The translations under genes were made by a program, and so were the position numbers. 21,509 nt of DNA from Acetobacteraceae bacterium (GTDB lineage Bacteria > Pseudomonadota > Alphaproteobacteria > Acetobacterales > Acetobacteraceae), in assembly GCA_947478535.1 (NCBI GenBank), contig CANJXD010000028.1, positions 1 to 21,509 of the forward strand. The letters run 5' to 3'. Below, piece after piece: positions 16,708 to 21,509 of this stretch. The notes below the pieces were generated by a model. The model was not told the DNA's origin, ran no database searches, and saw only the letters and a list, made by a program, of their open reading frames with translations. Positions within the stretch are counted from its first letter, which is position 1, and each line of letters starts with the position of its first letter.

Positions 16708-18200
16708 GAAAGTCCCTGCTCCTGGCGATCGACCAGGGCACCACCTCCACCCGCGCCATCCTGCATGGGGCGGACCTCGCCCCGCTGGCGGCCGCGCAGG
16801 TGCCACTCGCACAGCACTACCCCTCCCCCGGCTGGGTGGAGCATGAGCCGGAGGATATCTGGCAGGCCACGCTGTCCGTGATGCGGGACGCCCTGGCCAA
16901 GGGTGGCGCGACGGCGGCGGACCTTGCCGGCATCGGCATCACCAACCAGCGGGAGACGACGCTGCTGTGGGACCGCGCGACGGGCCGCGCCGTGGCGCGC
17001 GCCATCGTGTGGCAGGACCGTCGGACGGCGGCGCATTGCGCAGGGCTGGTGGCCGAGGGCGCCGCCGCGCTGGTGACGCAGCGGACCGGCCTGCTCTGCG
17101 ATCCCTATTTCTCCGCCACCAAGCTCGCCTGGCTGCTGGACAATGTCTCCGGCGCGCGGGCCGCGGCACAACGCGGCGACCTCGCCTTCGGTACGGTGGA
17201 TTGCTTCCTGCTGTGGCGGCTGACCGGCGGGCGGGTGCATGCCACCGACGCCACCAACGCCGCACGCACCATGCTGTTCGATATCCGCCGTGGCGTGTGG
17301 GACGAAGACCTGCTGCGGCTGTTCAACATCCCCCGCGCCGTGCTGCCGGAAGTGCGGGATTGCGCGGCTGAATTCGGCATGACGGAGACCTCCCTCCTCG
17401 GCGCCGCCGTGCCCATTCGCGGCATGGCGGGGGACCAGCACGCGGCAACGCTCGGCCAGGCCTGTTTCGCCCCCGGCATGGTGAAATCCACCTACGGCAC
17501 CGGCTGCTTCCTGCTGCTGAACACCGGCGATGTGGCGGTGGAATCGCGCAACCGGCTGCTGACGACGATCGCCTGGCAACTGGGCGGCAAGCGCACCTAC
17601 GCGCTGGAAGGCGCCATCTTCATCGCCGGCGCGGCTGTGCAATGGCTGCGCGACGGGCTGAAGCTGATCCAGGATTCGGCCGAGAGCGGGCGGCTCGCCG
17701 CCAGCGCGGACCCGGCCCAGGATGTGGTCTTCGTGCCGGCCTTCGTCGGTCTCGGCGCGCCCTATTGGGATGCCGAGGCACGCGGCGCCATCTTCGGGCT
17801 GACGCGCGGCACCGGCCCGGCCGAGATCGCCCGCGCCGCGCTCGAATCCGTGGCCTTCCAGACCCGGGACCTGGTGGAGGCAATGCGCGCGGATTGGCCG
17901 GTAAGCGGCGCCGAGACGGTGCTGCGCGTGGATGGCGGCATGACCGCCTCGGACTGGACGATGCAATGCCTGGCCGATGTGCTGGGCGCGCCGGTGGACC
18001 GGCCGGCGGTGCAGGAAACCACCGCACTCGGGGCCGCCTATCTGGCAGGGCTGCAGGCCGGGCTGCTGCCCGCGCCCGGCCCAGCGGCGACGCAATGGCG
18101 ACTGGAACGCCGCTTCACGCCGCAGATGGCGCGGCCGGAAGCCGATCGCCGCCACGCGCTGTGGAAGGACGCGGTCCGGCGGGTGCTGACGCGGGGATAG
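16704..18200 (+). CDS. glpK: Glycerol kinase
   Basis: Phosphorylates glycerol to sn-glycerol-3-phosphate with ATP in the cytoplasm. The 498 residues match the family length, and all FGGY landmarks are present: [12 protein letters not shown] (phosphate loop, residues 9-20), [19 protein letters not shown] and WQDRRT (glycerol contacts), [27 protein letters not shown] (catalytic Asp), [37 protein letters not shown] and [11 protein letters not shown] (adenine/phosphate site). Nothing suggests inactivation. The start ATG overlaps the stop of the PelG-like gene by four bases and GAGGAGG precedes it, so it is the last gene of the pel-like operon. No glpD, glpF or glpR is in the window. A pyrimidine-rich stretch follows the TAG, but no clear terminator hairpin. 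Confidence 0.95.
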   Translation: MRKSLLLAIDQGTTSTRAILHGADLAPLAAAQVPLAQHYPSPGWVEHEPEDIWQATLSVMRDALAKGGATAADLAGIGITNQRETTLLWDRATGRAVARAIVWQDRRTAAHCAGLVAEGAAALVTQRTGLLCDPYFSATKLAWLLDNVSGARAAAQRGDLAFGTVDCFLLWRLTGGRVHATDATNAARTMLFDIRRGVWDEDLLRLFNIPRAVLPEVRDCAAEFGMTETSLLGAAVPIRGMAGDQHAATLGQACFAPGMVKSTYGTGCFLLLNTGDVAVESRNRLLTTIAWQLGGKRTYALEGAIFIAGAAVQWLRDGLKLIQDSAESGRLAASADPAQDVVFVPAFVGLGAPYWDAEARGAIFGLTRGTGPAEIARAALESVAFQTRDLVEAMRADWPVSGAETVLRVDGGMTASDWTMQCLADVLGAPVDRPAVQETTALGAAYLAGLQAGLLPAPGPAATQWRLERRFTPQMARPEADRRHALWKDAVRRVLTRG

Positions 18201-18272
18201 GACCTCCCCTCCTCCCCCCTTCCCCGCGACACGGATCAAAGCGTGGCTTCCTTGCCCGTGTGACGCGACGCG

Positions 18273-18689
18273 GTGCAGGCTGTCGGCGGAGCCTGGAAGA
18301 CCCACAGAACGGCAGGCCTCGCGATCATCGACCGCGGCGGATTCCCCTTCACGGGCGATGTCCCGGTCATTCGCGGCGCAACGGCCTGGGTGTTCGAGAA
18401 TACCGCCATGGGCCGCTGGTTCACGCTGTCCGGCACCGGTTTCTCCATCGGCCCGGCGGAGGCTTTTCCCGTTTCGGCGATGGTCGCCGGCCTGATGCCG
18501 TCCACCACCCAGGCCGGCGCGAGCCAGTCGGAGCGCGTCTTCGTGCTGGCGGAGCTCACCCTGCCGGTGGCCAGCCTCGCGCCCGCGCTGGCGAACCCGG
18601 CCGGGCTCGGGGGCGTGTTGCTGGTCGGCATGGAAATCATCGTCCACATCATCGCCGGCGCGCTGGAAGCATCGGACTTCATATTGTAG
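18273..18689 (+). CDS. Small hypothetical protein
   Basis: A 138-residue open frame from a GTG at 18273 to a TAG at 18687. I do not recognise it. It reads as a mixed polar/hydrophobic protein with IIDRGGFPFTGDVPVIRGAT and AMGRWFTLSGTGFSIGPAEA, and a hydrophobic C-terminal stretch (GLGGVLLVGMEIIVHIIAGA) that could be a membrane helix. Third positions are G/C-rich as in real genes here. The opposite strand has an equally long frame (18236-18694) whose third positions coincide, but its Ser/Thr/Pro/Met-rich composition looks like an antisense shadow. There is no good Shine-Dalgarno sequence. It fills the 530-base gap between glpK and the PLP enzyme; it could also be a remnant. Confidence 0.4.
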   Translation: MQAVGGAWKTHRTAGLAIIDRGGFPFTGDVPVIRGATAWVFENTAMGRWFTLSGTGFSIGPAEAFPVSAMVAGLMPSTTQAGASQSERVFVLAELTLPVASLAPALANPAGLGGVLLVGMEIIVHIIAGALEASDFIL

Positions 18690-18732
18690 GGCACGTCCCC
18701 AGGGCCGGAACATCCGGTGATGGGGGAAGGGC

Positions 18733-19905
18733 GTGACCATCTACCACTCGATCGGCGTCACGCCGGTGATCAACGCCGCCGGCACGAACACTCGGCTTTC
18801 CGGGGGCATGATGCACCCCGAGGTCGTCGCCGCCATGGCCGAGGCCGCCGAGGCCTGCGTCGAGATGCCGGACCTGCAGGCGGCGGTCTCACGCGTGATC
18901 GCGGCGATGACGGGGGCGGAGGCCGGGATCGTCACCGGGGGCGCTTCGGCGGCCCTGCTGCTGGGGGCGGCCGCCTGCATGGCCGGCCTCGATGCCGCCG
19001 CGATGGACCGGCTGCCCGAGAGCGCGTGCCGGAATGAGTTCATTGTCATGCGCAGCCAGCGCAACATGTATGACCGCGCGCTGCGCGTGGCTGGCGCGAA
19101 GCTGGTCGAGGTTGGCATCCCGGACCGGTTCAGCGGAGCGGGGGTGCGCGATACCAGCGCCGCCGAGATCCGCGCCGCGCTGTCCCCGAACACGGCAGGG
19201 GTGCTGTGGGTGGCGCAACCCTGGTCGGAACCGCCCTTGGCCGAAGTCGTCGCGGTGGCGCACGCCGCCGATGTCCCCGTGCTGGTGGACGCCGCCGCGC
19301 AGCTGCCACCCGCCACCAACCTGCGCGCCTTCATCGAGGCCGGCGCCGACCTCGTCTGTTTCTCCGGCGGCAAGGCGATCGGTGGGCCGCAGGCCAGCGG
19401 CATCCTCGCCGGGCGCCGCGCGCTGGTGGCCTCCGCGCTGTTGCAGATGCTGGACCTCGACCTGCCCTCCGCGCAATTCGCCCTGCCGCCGGAATTCACC
19501 TGCGATGCCGCGCCGCGGCACCTGCCGCATCACGGCATCGGTCGTTCCTGCAAGGCGGGGAAGGAGGAGATCGTCGGCCTGATCGTCGCCCTGCGCCGCT
19601 TCGCCGCGGAGGGCGATGGCCCGCGCTTCGCACGCCTGCGCGCGCGGCTCGACATCGTGCGCCAACCCCTCGGCAATGCCCCCGGCGTCAGCATCACGGA
19701 CGGGCCGGTGCCGTTGCTGCTGATCGCGATGGCCGATGCCGCCGCCGCGCGCGATGCCGAGGCGCAATTGCGCGGCCGCCACATCCATGTTGGCCAGGGC
19801 CGCCTGCGGGAGGGGATGCTGGTGATCAACCCGCTGGCGCTGGCCGAGCGGGACCTGGCCCCGCTCGGCACGGCGCTGCGCGAGGTGTGTTTCAGTCCGC
19901 GGTGA
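18733..19905 (+). CDS. SelA-like PLP-dependent enzyme (aminotransferase class V fold)
   Basis: A 390-residue PLP enzyme of the SelA/DgaE (YhfS-like) group. The N-terminus VTPVINAAGTNTRLSGGMM, then AGIVTGGASAALLLGAAACM, are typical of this family, and CFSGGKAIGGPQASGILAGR holds the Schiff-base lysine (Lys in SGGKA). VPVLVDAAAQLPPATNLRAF carries the PLP-pyridine Asp. Relatives include D-glucosaminate-6-phosphate ammonia-lyase and other enzymes acting on amino sugars or amino acids; the reaction here is not determined. It starts at GTG 18733 with GGGGGA five bases upstream. It is convergent with, and overlaps by 14 bases, the Bug-family remnant. Nearby SMP-30 lactonase and solute-binding remnants suggest a small-molecule catabolic neighbourhood (inference). 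Confidence 0.87.
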   Translation: MTIYHSIGVTPVINAAGTNTRLSGGMMHPEVVAAMAEAAEACVEMPDLQAAVSRVIAAMTGAEAGIVTGGASAALLLGAAACMAGLDAAAMDRLPESACRNEFIVMRSQRNMYDRALRVAGAKLVEVGIPDRFSGAGVRDTSAAEIRAALSPNTAGVLWVAQPWSEPPLAEVVAVAHAADVPVLVDAAAQLPPATNLRAFIEAGADLVCFSGGKAIGGPQASGILAGRRALVASALLQMLDLDLPSAQFALPPEFTCDAAPRHLPHHGIGRSCKAGKEEIVGLIVALRRFAAEGDGPRFARLRARLDIVRQPLGNAPGVSITDGPVPLLLIAMADAAAARDAEAQLRGRHIHVGQGRLREGMLVINPLALAERDLAPLGTALREVCFSPR

Positions 19906-20266
19906 CGTTGGCGGCCCGCGCGACCGGGCCCCACATCGCATCCTGCGCCCGGATCGTCGCCGCGAGTTCGGCGCGGGTGGACCCCACCGGCTCCGACGCC
20001 AATTCGCGCAGCTTCGCCACCACCGCGGGGTCGCGCGCGATGGCCATGGCGGTCGCTTCCAGCGTCGCCGCCAGCGCCTCCGGCATCCCGCGCGGGCCCA
20101 TCAGGGCGAGCCAGGTTTCCGCCTCGAAGCCCGGGATCGTCTCCGCCACCGTCGGCACATCCGGCGCGAGGGAGGACCGGGTAAGGGACGCGATGGCCAG
20201 CGCCCGGGCCGGGGACAGGAACGCCCCGGCCAGGGCCAGCGCGCCGGACAGCAGGCGGATCATCAT
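19892..20266 (-). pseudogene. Bug/TctC-family tripartite tricarboxylate transporter receptor remnant with central deletion
   Basis: The frame is open for 124 residues, but intact members of this family have about 320. It keeps a signal peptide (MMIRLLSGALALAGAFLSPA to RALA) and then jumps directly to the C-terminal region: IASLTRSSLAPDVPTVAETI, PGFEAETWLALMGPRGMPEA, a helix with ARDPAVVAKLRELASEPVGS and AAIRAQ-type ending before MWGPVARAANV. 'aLPDVPTvaE..pGfe...W.gl.aP.GtP' is a hallmark of the family, so the identity is good. About 200 residues, including the first lobe of the ligand cleft, are missing in-frame, so it cannot bind ligand normally. It follows the SMP-30 gene on the same strand by 41 bases and no tctA/tctB gene is near. 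Confidence 0.8.
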
Positions 20267-20307
20267 GCGACGTTCAGTTGCTCACCATCGCGGACAGGCG
20301 CGGTGGT

Positions 20308-21312
20308 TCAGCCCCCTGCCACGCCCTGCACATTCACATACAGCGCGTAGAGCGACTTGCCCGCCGGCATGAACAACCGGTTCCGGTGCCGCCCGCCGAA
20401 GCAGAGATTGGCGCAGCGTTCCGGCAAGTGGATATGCCCGATCGGCGCCCCCGCGCGGTTGAAGATGCGGACCCCGTCCAACTCCTCCGTCATCCCCCAG
20501 CCGCACCAAAGATTGCCATCGACATCGACGCGGAATCCATCCGGCGTTTCCCCCGGCGCGCAATTGTAGAAGACGCGGCTGTTGCGGAGCACGGCGCCAT
20601 CGACATCGAAGACGCGGATGCGCTTCGGCTCATCCTCGATCACGTACAGCAGCGATTCATCGGGGCTGAAGGCCAGCCCGTTGGGGAAGTTGATGTCGGT
20701 GATGACGGCGGTGACAGCGCCGGTCTGGCCATCGATGCGATAGACATTGGTCGGCAATTCGCGTTCCGCCCTTTCCCCTGCCGTGAAGGCGAGGATCCCG
20801 TAGGGCGGGTCGGTGAACCAGATGCTGCCATCGGATTTCACCACCACGTCATTCGGCGAATTGAACCGCTTGCCCTCGAAGCGGTCGGCCAGCACGGTGA
20901 TGCGGCCATCATACTCCGTGCGCGTCACGCGGCGCGTCAGATGCTCGCAGGTGATGAGCCTGCCCTGCCGGTCCCGGGTATTGCCATTGGCGTTGTTCGA
21001 GGGCTCCCGGAAGACGGACACCTGGCCGGTCTGCTCATCCCAGCGATAGATGCGGCTGTCATGCGGGTCCGACCAGAGCAGGTAGCGATGCTCCCCGAAC
21101 CAGGCCGGGCCTTCCGCCCAGCGCCAGCCCGTGCCCAGCCGCATCACCGCGGCCAGCGGAATGCGGTAGCGCGCGAAAGACGGGTCGAGGATGCGCACCG
21201 ACGGGTCCGGGTAGCGTTCGCTCATCCGCCATTGCGCCAAGGCCGGCGCAGCCAGGGGGGCGGCAAGCAGCGAGAACCCGGCGCCAAGCATGGCGCGACG
21301 TGGCAGGGACAT
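20308..21312 (-). CDS. SMP-30/gluconolactonase family protein, exported
   Basis: A 334-residue six-bladed beta-propeller lactonase-type enzyme. The N-terminus MSLPRRAMLGAGFSLLAAPL, ending at PALAQ, is a twin-arginine-like signal peptide, so it should act in the periplasm. Metal-site and propeller motifs are visible: WAEGPAWFGE (first Glu ligand), NGNTRDRQGRLITCEH, RFNSPNDVVVKSDGSIWFTD (Asn ligand), FPNGLAFSPDESLLYV and PDGFRVDVDGNLWCGWG (Asp ligand). The family hydrolyses sugar lactones or organophosphate-like esters; the substrate is unknown. The ATG at 21312 has GAGGAA six to seven bases upstream. It lies next to the insertion sequence at the right edge, which may have displaced its promoter. 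Confidence 0.92.
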   Translation of the reverse strand: MSLPRRAMLGAGFSLLAAPLAAPALAQWRMSERYPDPSVRILDPSFARYRIPLAAVMRLGTGWRWAEGPAWFGEHRYLLWSDPHDSRIYRWDEQTGQVSVFREPSNNANGNTRDRQGRLITCEHLTRRVTRTEYDGRITVLADRFEGKRFNSPNDVVVKSDGSIWFTDPPYGILAFTAGERAERELPTNVYRIDGQTGAVTAVITDINFPNGLAFSPDESLLYVIEDEPKRIRVFDVDGAVLRNSRVFYNCAPGETPDGFRVDVDGNLWCGWGMTEELDGVRIFNRAGAPIGHIHLPERCANLCFGGRHRNRLFMPAGKSLYALYVNVQGVAGG

Positions 21313-21379
21313 GGCGCTTCCTCATCGTTCTGGTTCGGGCTGACCTGCCCGGAGGAAGCGTGGCATGCCCTGCCCGCCT

Positions 21380-21509
21380 AGCAGCCTGTCGGATTCACAC
21401 GCCACCGTGGGTGTTGCACACTGCCCGCATGGCGACCTTCGTTCCGTATAGCCGTGACCAGACCTTCCTGCTGCCGCCTGATCTGAAGGACTGGCTGCCG
21501 GCGGACGAC
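21380..21509 (+). mobile_element. Left end of an IS1182-like insertion sequence (continues past the window)
   Basis: The transposase start at 21429 implies an insertion-sequence end just upstream. The stretch GCAGCCTGTCGGATTCACAC at 21381-21400 is a plausible terminal inverted repeat because of its position, but the other end and the target duplication lie outside, so the boundary is not proven. Confidence 0.5.
21429..21509 (+). CDS. IS1182-family transposase, N-terminal fragment
   Basis: Twenty-seven codons are visible before the window ends. They read MATFVPYSRDQTFLLPPDLK followed by DWLPADD. The pattern 'Y-p-dQ-fLLPpdL-dWLP-dh' is the standard opening of IS1182-family DDE transposases, so the identification is good despite the short length. 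The rest of the enzyme, including the catalytic DDE residues, is outside. Confidence 0.85.
   Translation, partial: MATFVPYSRDQTFLLPPDLKDWLPADD

Noticed and set aside
16659..18740. A 693-codon minus-strand frame opposite glpK
   Set aside because: glpK has every family motif on the plus strand; the minus frame is an Arg/His/Gln-rich shadow.
1..21509. tRNA, rRNA or riboswitch genes
   Set aside because: No cloverleaf, rRNA segment or known riboswitch core was recognised by eye; a covariance-model search would be the decisive test.

Overview
The window looks like chromosomal DNA of a high-GC alphaproteobacterium, most likely of the Acetobacteraceae (Roseomonas-like). Reasons: very high GC with G/C-rich third codon positions, an LPS lipid A/Kdo operon, many solo periplasmic solute-binding proteins, SMP-30-type lactonases, and dense packing with ATGA start/stop overlaps. 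The family assignment is inference; no rRNA or tRNA gene was recognised.

Layout. (1) 1-3414, minus strand: an envelope operon read right to left as an LpxH-like metallophosphoesterase, a GT4 glycosyltransferase, a DUF374 acyltransferase and WaaA (cut by the left edge). (2) 3625-4714, minus: a solo NMT1/SsuA-like solute-binding protein with a clear intrinsic terminator. (3) 4941-5383, plus: remains of a Rieske ring-hydroxylating oxygenase. (4) 5405-6640, minus: argG, divergent from a secreted alpha/beta hydrolase (6823-7860, plus). (5) 7865-9096, minus: a cytochrome P460-like protein coupled to a DUF1028 Ntn-hydrolase-like protein. (6) 9175-9315: six 24-bp tandem repeats that carry the stop codon of the next gene. 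(7) 9291-12181, minus: a membrane-anchored helical-repeat protein (PelB-scaffold-like) coupled to a LigE-type glutathione S-transferase. (8) 12400-18200, plus: four overlapping genes, a PelD-like c-di-GMP receptor, a PelE-like protein, a short PelG-like polytopic protein and glycerol kinase GlpK. (9) 18273-19905, plus: a small unknown ORF and a SelA-like PLP enzyme. (10) 19892-21312, minus: a Bug/TctC binding-protein remnant and an SMP-30 lactonase. (11) From about 21380: the start of an IS1182-like insertion sequence.

The most interesting part is 9980-18200. It resembles a reduced Pel exopolysaccharide membrane module: the PelB-like scaffold has no beta-barrel, PelD keeps the residues expected for c-di-GMP binding, and PelE and a short PelG-like protein follow. 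No PelF glycosyltransferase, PelA or PelC lies in the window, and glpK is fused to the module by a start/stop overlap. Either the remaining pel genes are elsewhere in the genome, or this is a different c-di-GMP-controlled membrane system.

Gene decay is visible at two places (the Rieske remnant and the Bug-family remnant); both keep an N-terminal piece and a C-terminal piece with the middle missing.
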